The position numbers were made by a program, and so were the translations under genes. The notes beneath the pieces were generated by a model. It was not told the DNA's origin. It did no database searches and saw only the letters and a list, made by a program, of their open reading frames with translations. Of a DNA stretch of 6,493 nt, positions 1 to 5,321 are shown in pieces. This stretch comes from Lachnospiraceae bacterium UBA4364 (lineage in GTDB: Bacteria; Bacillota; Clostridia; Lachnospirales; Lachnospiraceae), in assembly GCA_002393955.1 (NCBI GenBank), contig DGSK01000004.1, positions 1-6,493 on the forward strand. Direction: 5' to 3'. Numbering within the stretch: position 1 is the stretch's first letter; the number at the start of each line of letters is the position of its first letter.

Positions 1-389
1 GGCTTATTCCAGGAACCGATCTCAATCAGATTTCCTTCAGGATCAGCAATATAACAGGTTCTCTGTCCCCAAGGTTCCAACTCGGGCTTTAATACTGGTG
101 TTGCCCCATTCTCTACCGCATTTTTGAATGCTGCATCAACCTCATCAAAGGTATTAACATAAAGAGCAATCTCCGAATGACCATTCAGACCCTTAACATA
201 CTCATACCGGCGGCTTGTCATCTTCTCAAAATCATTCCTGCCGTACAGCAGAAACAGCGTTCCGTCTTTCACTAGATACACATTGGAAGCATCCTCCGCT
301 TCCTTGATCTTAAATCCAAGCACATCCCTATAAAACCGGATCATCTTTCCCATATCTTCAACAAGTAACCCGAAACCATCCAATCTCAT
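1..389 (-). CDS. VOC (glyoxalase/bleomycin-resistance fold) protein, 3' end outside window
   Basis: The frame opens with ATG at 389 behind GGAGG (9 nt upstream) and stays open to the window edge after 129 codons, so the C-terminus is missing. VOC monomers are about 120-135 residues, so few residues are lost. The translation shows the vicinal-oxygen-chelate beta-alpha-beta-beta-beta pattern twice. The N-terminal module holds VEDMGKMIRFYRDVLGF (residues 10-26). The second begins at GHSEIALYV (70-78) and ends in DPEGNLIEIGSW (116-127). H71 and E123 lie where metal-binding VOC enzymes place ligands. The family includes glyoxalases, dioxygenases, fosfomycin thiol transferases and drug-sequestering bleomycin-resistance proteins; which applies here cannot be told. 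The gene follows the double GNAT in the same direction across a 71-bp spacer. The family call is firm, the substrate unknown. Confidence 0.88.
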   Translation of the reverse strand, partial: MRLDGFGLLVEDMGKMIRFYRDVLGFKIKEAEDASNVYLVKDGTLFLLYGRNDFEKMTSRRYEYVKGLNGHSEIALYVNTFDEVDAAFKNAVENGATPVLKPELEPWGQRTCYIADPEGNLIEIGSWNK

Positions 390-461
390 AATGTCTTGTC
401 CTCCTTTTCCCTCATGCACTCTCCGAGCGTCAATACTTTGCAGCCCTTATCCTCATAACAC
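390..461 (-). other. spacer with open out-of-frame coding-like tail ending in ATGA at the VOC start
   Basis: This 72-bp spacer carries the VOC Shine-Dalgarno site. Read in the +1 frame relative to the end of the double GNAT, it is open from a TGA inside the last codons of that gene through GCKVLTLGECMREKEDKTL, ending at a TGA that overlaps the VOC ATG as ATGA. Such overlaps usually join translationally coupled genes. The tail could be the relic C-terminus of a lost upstream gene, or the original C-terminus of the GNAT before a frameshift. It has no convincing start of its own and resembles no family I recognise. It is short enough to be chance. Confidence 0.2.
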
Positions 462-1550
462 TTATCCGAATATCTGTCCCGGCAGCTTCAGTTTCTCTTT
501 GTTCGGAAAGCCTTTATCAAACTCATCCACATCCTCGTCCTTCACATAGTACCCCTGTGGAGTCTGATATACTCCGGTCACATCATCCAGATATCCCGGA
601 ATCAGTTCCTTGCAGAGGAAGAAAGAAGAATCTGCATCTTCCGGAAGGTCATGATACCGGATACCGAACTTACTTGCATAGGCAAAGCCACTTTTTCCAT
701 AGAAATCAATGTTTCCTTCAAAAAGAACAGCACCGAAGCCCATTTCTTCCGCTTTCTCCAAAGAGTAATCGAGCAAAGCCTTTCCATAGCCTTTGCGTTT
801 CAACTCAGGCGTGATCCCTATCGGCCCCATCGTTAAGACAGGGATCGTCCCCCCGTTATCCGACTCAATAATCGTCTTCACAAACATATTCTGACCTATC
901 AGCCTTCCGTCCTGTTCCATAACAAAATCCAGTTCCTTCACGAATGCCGGATCATCCCTTAGCACATGGATCACATAATGCTCACTGCATCCCGGACGGT
1001 AAACATTCCAGAACGATTCTCTCACAAGGTTCTCAACAGCCCTGTATTCTTCTTCCCTTTCTGATCGTATCGTATAATCGTTTGTATTCATCTCATTTCC
1101 TCCATAAATTATGTATCTGGGGCCTGCCTCACCAATTTCCCCATTCGGACGGAACCCGCATTTCATAAGCACCCTCTGTGATGCCGCATTACCCGTATCC
1201 GCTTCCGCTTCAACCGCTTTTATCCCCGGATGCCGGAACGACCATTTAAGTGCCAGCTTCACTGCTTCAGTGGCGAAACCCTGTCCCCGGTATTCTTCCA
1301 GGATGCCATATCCGATCTCAGGATTACGGCCTGCCACTATGCCCTTAAAACAGAGATCCCCGATATGCGTTCCATCTGGTTTTTCAATCATCCACATCGC
1401 ATACCAATCCCATTCTCGGGGATGAGCAAGGCAGCCTTCCCGCATTTCACTATATGCTTTCTTCAGCTCTTCATCAGTTTCAGAGGCAATAAACTTCTCC
1501 ATCTGTTCCTGACTTGCAGGATAAATCCTTATGCGTTCATTTTCCATCAT
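462..1550 (-). CDS. tandem GNAT acetyltransferase: two complete GNAT domains in one frame
   Basis: The ORF encodes 362 residues from ATG at 1550, which overlaps the stop of the upstream XRE gene as ATGA; a second ATG follows directly at 1547. The frame stays open farther upstream to 1655, but that would overlap the XRE gene by about 100 bp and is unlikely. Residues 1-148 form a RimJ/RimL-like GNAT with acetyl-CoA motif A around EIGYGILEEYRGQGFATEAV (78-97) and the usual ASQRVLMKCGF near the end (123-133). Residues 154-362 are a second, different GNAT of the clostridial type with FWNVYRPGCSEHY near its start and GPIGITPELKRKGYGKALL as motif A (about 242-260). Each half is the full length of a stand-alone GNAT. 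An ideal internal start separates them, so the two halves may be made both fused and separately. GNATs move an acetyl group from acetyl-CoA to amines in metabolites, proteins or drugs; the substrates here are unknown. Confidence 0.85.
   Translation of the reverse strand: MMENERIRIYPASQEQMEKFIASETDEELKKAYSEMREGCLAHPREWDWYAMWMIEKPDGTHIGDLCFKGIVAGRNPEIGYGILEEYRGQGFATEAVKLALKWSFRHPGIKAVEAEADTGNAASQRVLMKCGFRPNGEIGEAGPRYIIYGGNEMNTNDYTIRSEREEEYRAVENLVRESFWNVYRPGCSEHYVIHVLRDDPAFVKELDFVMEQDGRLIGQNMFVKTIIESDNGGTIPVLTMGPIGITPELKRKGYGKALLDYSLEKAEEMGFGAVLFEGNIDFYGKSGFAYASKFGIRYHDLPEDADSSFFLCKELIPGYLDDVTGVYQTPQGYYVKDEDVDEFDKGFPNKEKLKLPGQIFG
1089..1103 (-). promoter_or_regulatory. internal Shine-Dalgarno and start codon inside the double GNAT
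   Basis: On the minus strand GGAGG (1103-1099) is followed by seven bases and ATG (1091-1089), exactly at the boundary of the second GNAT domain. Translation starting here would give a 209-residue stand-alone GNAT. The codon just before GGAGG is TAT (1106-1104). TAAGGAGG is a common stop-plus-SD junction, so one base change from TAA to TAT would turn two adjacent genes into one ORF. The spacing is seen; the lost stop is inference. Confidence 0.6.
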
Positions 1551-2158
1551 AATAAACTCTTCCCTTTTCCAATCAGCAAACCCTTCACGACCAGAATAGC
1601 CAGACAGATGATGCCTGCATAGGGCTGTCTTGTCAGGATAAATACCGCCGCACACGCTACTGACAACCCCATTCCCGTCACAAGCCGATGTCGATTCCAG
1701 ACCGGCTTTTCAAAATGGCTGATGATTACACCGCAGATACCGTTCAGAACACCCACGCCAATCAAGGCAGAAAACGCTATTTTAATCCATGTACTTATGC
1801 CCGTGATCGCATACAGCGATACCGAAGCCGGACTATCAGTTCCGTTTCCGAATACAGGTAGGAATAGTAGCAATACCAGAAAGATATCCAGCGTATTACA
1901 GATCAGGGATATGTACTTATCCATGCACTCTTTCTTCTCATCTGCCGCTGCAGAAATGATCTCTTCCGAGCAGATCAGATCATCAATCGACACCGAAAAG
2001 AACCTTGATATTTCCTTAAGCGAATCAAGACTGGGATAGCCGCGGCCCTGCTCCCATTTTGAGATCGCAGTTCTTGAAACAAACAGCGCCTCCGCCAGTT
2101 CTTCCTGCGTCAGTGATCTGGATTTTCTTAATTCCTGTAGTTTTTCATTAAATTCCAT
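1547..2158 (-). CDS. XRE-family regulator with C-terminal membrane domain
   Basis: This 203-residue protein starts at ATG 2158 behind AGGAG with five bases of spacing. Residues 5-60 are a Cro/CI-type helix-turn-helix: TQEELAEALFVSRTAISKWE (17-36) is the HTH, followed by GRGYPSLDSLKEISRFFSVS, the typical end of the domain. After a linker come about four hydrophobic stretches: near 84-104, 124-147, 158-175 and 180-197. The layout suggests a DNA-binding head tethered to the membrane, a known arrangement in Firmicutes, possibly sensing envelope or lipid changes. Its stop overlaps the start of the double GNAT as ATGA, so the two are very likely co-transcribed and translationally coupled. Its leader is made of the palindromic repeat at 2197-2312. 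The regulator class is firm; signal and targets are unknown. Confidence 0.85.
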   Translation of the reverse strand: MEFNEKLQELRKSRSLTQEELAEALFVSRTAISKWEQGRGYPSLDSLKEISRFFSVSIDDLICSEEIISAAADEKKECMDKYISLICNTLDIFLVLLLFLPVFGNGTDSPASVSLYAITGISTWIKIAFSALIGVGVLNGICGVIISHFEKPVWNRHRLVTGMGLSVACAAVFILTRQPYAGIICLAILVVKGLLIGKGKSLL

Positions 2159-2196
2159 CTTTGCTCCTGTCGGCTCTCTTTGCCTTGTCCATAATT

Positions 2197-2312
2197 CAAG
2201 AACGCCTCGGCGTTCTTGCCGCGACGCGTGCGGTGCGTAGCACCTTCCTCTGCACGCGTCTGCGATCCGCCGGAGGCTTTATCACGGATGGGATAATCCC
2301 GGCCGTGATAAA
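2197..2312. repeat. highly palindromic intergenic repeat (REP/MITE-like)
   Basis: Four structures are packed into 116 bp. At 2197-2218 CAAGAACGCC and GGCGTTCTTG form a perfect 10-bp stem. At 2223-2231 and 2252-2260 GACGCGTGC pairs with GCACGCGTC, extendable by CGC/GCG past one bulged base, and encloses GGTGC-GTA-GCACC (2232-2244). At 2266-2274 lies TCCG-C-CGGA. At 2278-2287 and 2303-2312 TTTATCACGG pairs with CCGTGATAAA around an inner GGGAT-A-ATCCC (2290-2300). No T-tract follows any stem on the minus strand, so none is a standard terminator. The layout is that of a dispersed palindromic element; from memory, related sequence occurs in many copies in Lachnospiraceae, but copy number cannot be checked here. 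It overlaps the last codons of the PAP2 gene and makes up most of the leader of the XRE gene. Confidence 0.7.
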
Positions 2313-2917
2313 ACGGCTGACCGATACAGCATATATAGCCCCGCACTTAATAATACGGATCCAATGATATCTGTCGCCCAGTGTACACCTGAGACCAGCC
2401 TTCCGATCACCATAAACACTGAAAAGGTTACTACAAACACCGCAACCGCTTTTCTGTTTGCCTGAAACCAGAGTGTCGGCATTACGGATAGTACCAGTAA
2501 TGTCGTTGATGACGGATAGGATGCCTCCAGCCTCCCCTCTATCAGAACAGGCCTGTAATTGACCGGAATCATCTCAAAGACCAGATAGCAGGCTATGACC
2601 AGCACATAATAGGCACCCAATATCAGGATATCCGGATCAACCTTTAGCAGGCTCCGCCTCTTTATCAGCTGCACTAGCCCCAGCACTCCGAAGCAGAGGC
2701 ATATAAATATGGGAACAAGTCCCAGCCAGTCCGTGATCGTGTAAAGCGTCATGTGCACGCCCGTCAGCTGATGGAACCATACATTAAAATCAGCAAACCC
2801 AATCTTCGTTCCATTCTGCCCCACAGCCTGCACATCAACGCACTGGATCAAAACAGTCCATAGTGCAAAAGCGGCGATCAACCCTGCCCCTGCCAGCAGA
2901 TTTCTTTTTTCCTTCAT
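2282..2917 (-). CDS. PAP2-family membrane phosphatase
   Basis: The 211-residue protein starts at ATG 2917 behind AAAGGA with about ten bases of spacing. It is strongly hydrophobic with about six membrane segments (near 8-28, 62-84, 97-116, 138-150, 157-172, 181-199). The PAP2 motifs are present in order: NYRP (120-123) as the end of motif C1, YPSSTT (134-139) at C2, and GRLVSGVHWATD (172-183) at C3 with R173, H179 and D183. C2 reads PSST rather than PSGH, so the usual proton-donor histidine is absent; either this subfamily works differently or activity is reduced. The family dephosphorylates lipid phosphates such as undecaprenyl pyrophosphate or phosphatidic acid at the membrane. The last residues, about SRPGLSHP (204-211), are encoded by the palindromic repeat, so the original C-terminus may have been replaced. 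It has no partner in the same operon. Confidence 0.85.
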   Translation of the reverse strand: MKEKRNLLAGAGLIAAFALWTVLIQCVDVQAVGQNGTKIGFADFNVWFHQLTGVHMTLYTITDWLGLVPIFICLCFGVLGLVQLIKRRSLLKVDPDILILGAYYVLVIACYLVFEMIPVNYRPVLIEGRLEASYPSSTTLLVLSVMPTLWFQANRKAVAVFVVTFSVFMVIGRLVSGVHWATDIIGSVLLSAGLYMLYRSAVLSRPGLSHP

Positions 2918-2994
2918 GTTCTCTTCGTCCTTTCATTTAGTATTGCCCATCGGTAATTCATACCGGCAAAAAATACCATCTGCCGATACCTTCG

Positions 2995-3052
2995 ACTAAC
3001 GAACGCATCACAACATTGTCTATTTCAAAAATATGTAGCTGCGTTCGTTAGT
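2995..3052. repeat. perfect 13-bp inverted repeat with 32-bp loop
   Basis: ACTAACGAACGCA (2995-3007) is exactly mirrored by TGCGTTCGTTAGT (3040-3052), enclosing an A+T-rich 32-bp interior. It sits 78 bp upstream of the PAP2 start, in the non-coding stretch 2918-3205. No T-run follows on either strand, so a terminator is unlikely. It could be a pair of operator sites (TAACG/CGTTA half-sites are common for TetR-like repressors), the ends of a tiny mobile element, or a leader hairpin of the PAP2 transcript. Apart from this, the segment 2918-2994 holds only the PAP2 ribosome binding site and a weak hairpin (CGGTA at 2951-2955 with TACCG at 2961-2965). Confidence 0.65.
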
Positions 3053-3079
3053 ATGAAAGTAACAAAGACCCATGAAAAA

Positions 3080-3111
3080 GGAAAGAAACGTATCGTCACA
3101 TCCGCGATACG
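3080..3111 (-). terminator. possible rho-independent terminator after the XRE/desulfoferrodoxin gene
   Basis: On the minus strand CGTATCG (3111-3105) and CGATACG (3095-3089) form a perfect 7-bp stem with a nine-base loop. It is followed by TTTCTTTCCTTTTT, a pyrimidine run rich in T but broken by C. It lies about 95 bp beyond the stop at 3206, where a terminator is expected before the non-coding stretch leading to PAP2. The stem is short and the T-tract imperfect, so strength is uncertain. Confidence 0.45.
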
Positions 3112-3155
3112 ATTCGTGTCATGCCCATATAATAAGGTTTTTTCAGATTTTTCAT
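3096..3155 (-). other. 19-codon micro-ORF, coupled by ATGA to the preceding scrap
   Basis: ATG at 3155 overlaps the stop of the preceding 13-codon ORF as ATGA and has GAGGA eight bases upstream. It encodes MKNLKKPYYMGMTRIVSRM and ends in a TGA within the loop of the candidate terminator. I recognise no family. The good ribosome binding site and coupling argue for translation or for the relic start of a lost gene; its tiny size argues for chance. Confidence 0.2.
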
Positions 3156-3205
3156 TTATTCAGTCCTCGATAAAACCGAACAGCCTGTTCCATATCCTCT
3201 GCCTC
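3152..3205 (-). pseudogene. possible VOC-family N-terminal scrap / 13-codon micro-ORF
   Basis: Directly after the TAG stop of the XRE/desulfoferrodoxin gene the same frame reads EAEDMEQAVRFYRGLNK and stops at 3152. The core, EDMEQAVRFYR, resembles the conserved first helix of VOC proteins; compare VEDMGKMIRFYRDVLGF in the VOC gene at the window start. ATG at 3193 also has TAGGAGG eight bases upstream, so a 13-residue product could be made. I favour a relic of a VOC gene that was largely deleted, but the match is only about 11 residues. Confidence 0.3.
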
Positions 3206-3877
3206 CTATCCAAACAGCATATCTGCCGCCTTCTCCAGTTCCCTGCGTTCCTGCGAATCATCGTATCCTCTTTCCTTGTCATCAATGCCCTTTACCGGTT
3301 CTATCGAAAACAGACCATCACGGTTACAGTAAAAGAAAATTCTTTTGACACCCCGGATTTTAAATCTTGCTTCGGCGGCTCCCTCAGGATATAGCTTCAC
3401 CATCTGCATATCATCGGATGAGACCGCCGCCACAAAGGAAATATAATGCTCCTTCGTCATGCTGTGGTCGATCCGCACATAATATTCATCCTCAACACGC
3501 TCGATGAAAACCATGTGATGCTCATCTGTCGGCTCAGCCTCTAAAGGTGAAAGCAGTATGCCGTGACAATGGATAGCCGCTTCACCCATGCTGTGTATTA
3601 CATTCCCACAGACCGGGCAGACATAAAACTTTGACCGCAGCATATTTGCCGATACGTTCGCATTATGAATGGTATTGCCTGATATCAGCTCCATCACCGA
3701 TATGCTGAATGCCTCCGCAATAGGCTCCAGCAGGGTAATATCTGGAAGTCCTCTCGAAGTTTCCCATTTTGAAACACTTTTATCGCTTACTCCCAGCTTT
3801 TCCGCCAGCTGAAGCTGTGTCATCCTGTTCTTTTCCCGCAGTTCCTTAATCACTGCGCCTGTAACATATTGGTTCAT
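3206..3877 (-). CDS. XRE regulator fused to a desulfoferrodoxin/superoxide-reductase-like domain
   Basis: I place the start at ATG 3877 (223 residues): GGAGGTGA lies eight bases upstream, whereas the in-frame ATG at 3895 contains that site. Residues 5-62 are a Cro/CI HTH (MTQLQLAEKLGVSDKSVSKW, 19-38). Residues 84-192 resemble desulfoferrodoxin. FYVCPVCGN (84-92) gives the CxxC of the N-terminal iron site, and C104 in IHCHG stands where the family often has a Cys pair. H121, H138 and H144 (DHSMTKEHY) and C184 (FYCNRDG) match positions of the superoxide-reductase iron ligands. The final His is replaced by D187. Such HTH-neelaredoxin fusions are known in clostridia. A likely role is an iron-based redox or oxygen sensor rather than an efficient reductase. 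It stands alone behind its own MerR-type promoter. The domain call is firm; sensing is inference. Confidence 0.85.
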   Translation of the reverse strand: MNQYVTGAVIKELREKNRMTQLQLAEKLGVSDKSVSKWETSRGLPDITLLEPIAEAFSISVMELISGNTIHNANVSANMLRSKFYVCPVCGNVIHSMGEAAIHCHGILLSPLEAEPTDEHHMVFIERVEDEYYVRIDHSMTKEHYISFVAAVSSDDMQMVKLYPEGAAEARFKIRGVKRIFFYCNRDGLFSIEPVKGIDDKERGYDDSQERRELEKAADMLFG

Positions 3878-3918
3878 ATTCGTTTTCACCTCCATGCACA
3901 GATTGTAAATCAGTTTTT

Positions 3919-3950
3919 CTGATAACGGTACCTACGGAACGTAGAGTCAA
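3919..3950 (-). promoter_or_regulatory. MerR-type promoter/operator upstream of the XRE/desulfoferrodoxin gene
   Basis: On the minus strand TTGACT (3950-3945) is a good -35 box and TATCAG (3924-3919) a fair -10 box, separated by 20 bp. Inside this overlong spacer lies the dyad CTACG-TTC-CGTAG (3944-3932). A dyad within a 19-20 bp spacer is the hallmark of promoters activated by MerR-family proteins, which twist the DNA to realign the boxes. The predicted leader is about 35 nt to ATG 3877. No MerR-family gene lies in the window. Confidence 0.55.
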
Positions 3951-3987
3951 ACGGAATGTCTTTCGGTTTTGCTTATTATCAGCACGA

Positions 3988-4001
3988 CAAATTTGAATTT
4001 G
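3988..4001. repeat. 14-bp palindrome CAAAT-N4-ATTTG just beyond the methyltransferase stop
   Basis: CAAATT-TG-AATTTG is a perfect palindrome 6 bp downstream of the methyltransferase stop. With its neighbours it reads ACAAAT-N4-ATTTGC, the same pattern as the site at 4788-4801 on the other side of that gene. Confidence 0.4.
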
Positions 4002-4006
4002 CCGCT

Positions 4007-4777
4007 CTATAGCTTCCTTGCTTTTATACAAAATGATATCGGTAACATTTCTGCCTTTCTTGTTTTTAGATCTTCTCTATCTGCTGCTTCTTCGGAATCA
4101 GTATCACTTTCTTCCACAAGCTGCTCAATAACAAAACCTGCCTTAGCTAAAGCATTTATATATGTAGACATCTTTCGATTACATAATATAATTTCACTGT
4201 CATGCACAGGCATCTTGAAATACGACTCATCAAAATAGCTTTTCGTCATCACAAGCCTATCATTCTCAAAAACATCACGTCTTTCGTCACAAGACCAAGC
4301 TATACAGTAATTTAGTGTGTGATGCCAACTAAAAATGAAAATCCCCTCTTTTTTCAAATATGAAGCTATCTTGTCAAAAGTTCCCTGCAAGTTCGTTGTC
4401 CATCCAATACCATAAATTGAATATACGTAATCAAAATAATTAGCTGGAATATCTAATTTATCTTCCATTCTGGCACACTGTAAGCGAGCAGAATATCCAT
4501 TTTCTTTAAGTAATTCAGATGCATTCTTAAGCTGGTTCTCTGAAAGGTCGATGCCCCAAAGTTCCCCCGCTCCTCTTTTTGCATTATAGAGAAGTGAATG
4601 TCCGCTGCCGCAACATATCTCAAGCATCTTCTTACCCTCTATGTCTTTAAACAGATGTAAATCATCTTCTGTTGGAAAACGAACACCATACTTCGGAAGA
4701 GCAGTCGTTCCAAACCATAAATCTGCGTGTTCGTTCCAGTAATTCTTATTTATTTCAATTATTTCTTCATTATCCAT
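4007..4777 (-). CDS. class I SAM-dependent methyltransferase
   Basis: A 256-residue protein from ATG 4777; a GTG two codons upstream (4783) is an alternative start. The ribosome binding site is weak (AGGG five bases before ATG), unlike its neighbours. The Rossmann-type methyltransferase fold is clear: motif I MLEICCGSGH (51-60), an acidic residue ending strand 2 in LWGIDLSENQ (D77), motif II-like MEDKLDIPANYFDYVYSIYG (104-123), and GIFIFSWHH (145-153) for strand 5. This is the Methyltransf_11/UbiE-like group, which transfers methyl from S-adenosylmethionine to small molecules; the acceptor is unknown. The gene is visibly richer in A+T than those on its low-coordinate side and is flanked by matching palindromes, which hints at separate acquisition. 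The upstream GNAT ends 71 bp away. Confidence 0.87.
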   Translation of the reverse strand: MDNEEIIEINKNYWNEHADLWFGTTALPKYGVRFPTEDDLHLFKDIEGKKMLEICCGSGHSLLYNAKRGAGELWGIDLSENQLKNASELLKENGYSARLQCARMEDKLDIPANYFDYVYSIYGIGWTTNLQGTFDKIASYLKKEGIFIFSWHHTLNYCIAWSCDERRDVFENDRLVMTKSYFDESYFKMPVHDSEIILCNRKMSTYINALAKAGFVIEQLVEESDTDSEEAADREDLKTRKAEMLPISFCIKARKL

Positions 4778-4787
4778 ATGCACCCTA

Positions 4788-4801
4788 CAAATCCCGATTT
4801 G
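4788..4801. repeat. 14-bp palindrome CAAAT-N4-ATTTG just upstream of the methyltransferase start
   Basis: CAAATC-CC-GATTTG is a perfect palindrome 11 bp upstream of the ATG. Its extended form ACAAAT-N4-ATTTGC matches the site at 3988-4001. It lies in the 71-bp spacer between the methyltransferase and the upstream GNAT, which shows no clear promoter. It could be a protein-binding site, a hairpin limiting translation, or one end of an inserted segment. Confidence 0.4.
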
Positions 4802-4848
4802 CTTATTTCCCCATATTCACAATTCTGAAACAAAAGATTCCATGCAAG

Positions 4849-5307
4849 TTAGGAAGATTCCCCTCTGTATTTTATATAAAACACAGATTCTTCATCATGT
4901 TTTATTTCTTTGTAACCAAGTTTTGAATAAAAGACATTTGTCCTCACATTCCAAACAGGAGTATCAAGTGTAAACTCTTTTACCTTCGGGAATAAACTCT
5001 CCACTTCCCGCATCATAAAGCTTCCATAGCCTTTGCGGAAATGCTCCGGCGCAACGAATATCCTGCCGACATTCAAAACATTGTTCTCCAGAAAAAGAAT
5101 AGCTCCGCCAACGATTGATCCATCATCTGTCAATTTATACAGATGACCCTGTCTTGCCATCTTCATATGAAATGACATTGACATATATCCGGGAGGCCCG
5201 CTCGGTGATGCGGCTCCCACCAAGATATCACTGTCAAACGCTCGCTTTGATATTCCATTTAAAGTCAGCACATCAGAAGTCCCTGCCTTTAACAGCTGTA
5301 AACTCAT
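4849..5307 (-). CDS. GNAT-family N-acetyltransferase
   Basis: A 152-residue single-domain GNAT starting at ATG 5307, with GAGGA seven bases upstream. Motif A spans VGRIFVAPEHFRKGYGSFMM (80-99), in which RKGYGS is the pyrophosphate-binding R/QxxGxG loop for acetyl-CoA. The C-terminal helix-strand is marked by NVFYSKLGYKEI (124-135), typical of motif B. The length is normal for a complete family member. The substrate is not predictable; relatives acetylate amino groups of small molecules, antibiotics or proteins. The start lies only 14 bp after the stop of the AAC(3) stump, so the two share a transcript and this gene may have been brought next to the broken AAC(3) gene by the deletion that truncated it. 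Confidence 0.87.
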   Translation of the reverse strand: MSLQLLKAGTSDVLTLNGISKRAFDSDILVGAASPSGPPGYMSMSFHMKMARQGHLYKLTDDGSIVGGAILFLENNVLNVGRIFVAPEHFRKGYGSFMMREVESLFPKVKEFTLDTPVWNVRTNVFYSKLGYKEIKHDEESVFYIKYRGESS

Positions 5308-5321
5308 AGTCCATTCCTCAC

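Noticed and set aside
1551..1655. N-terminal extension of the double GNAT to 1655
   Set aside because: It would overlap the XRE gene by about 100 bp out of frame and adds non-GNAT sequence; the ATGA start at 1550 fits better.
2278..2312. Rho-independent terminator at the PAP2 stop
   Set aside because: The stem is strong, but no T-tract follows on the minus strand and it overlaps the coding end; better explained as part of the repeat.
2128..2346. Minus-strand ORF of 72 codons across the PAP2/XRE junction
   Set aside because: It reads through the palindromic repeat, overlaps both real genes and resembles no domain; translation of a repeat is the simpler explanation.
2995..3052. Integron attC site
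   Set aside because: The arms contain TAAC/GTTA-like ends, but the RYYYAAC and GTRRRY core consensus is not met and the stem is perfectly symmetrical, without the extrahelical bases and spacers of attC.
3053..3394. Plus-strand ORF of 113 codons
   Set aside because: It runs antisense to the XRE/desulfoferrodoxin gene and its terminator, with no domain and low-quality composition; a shadow frame.
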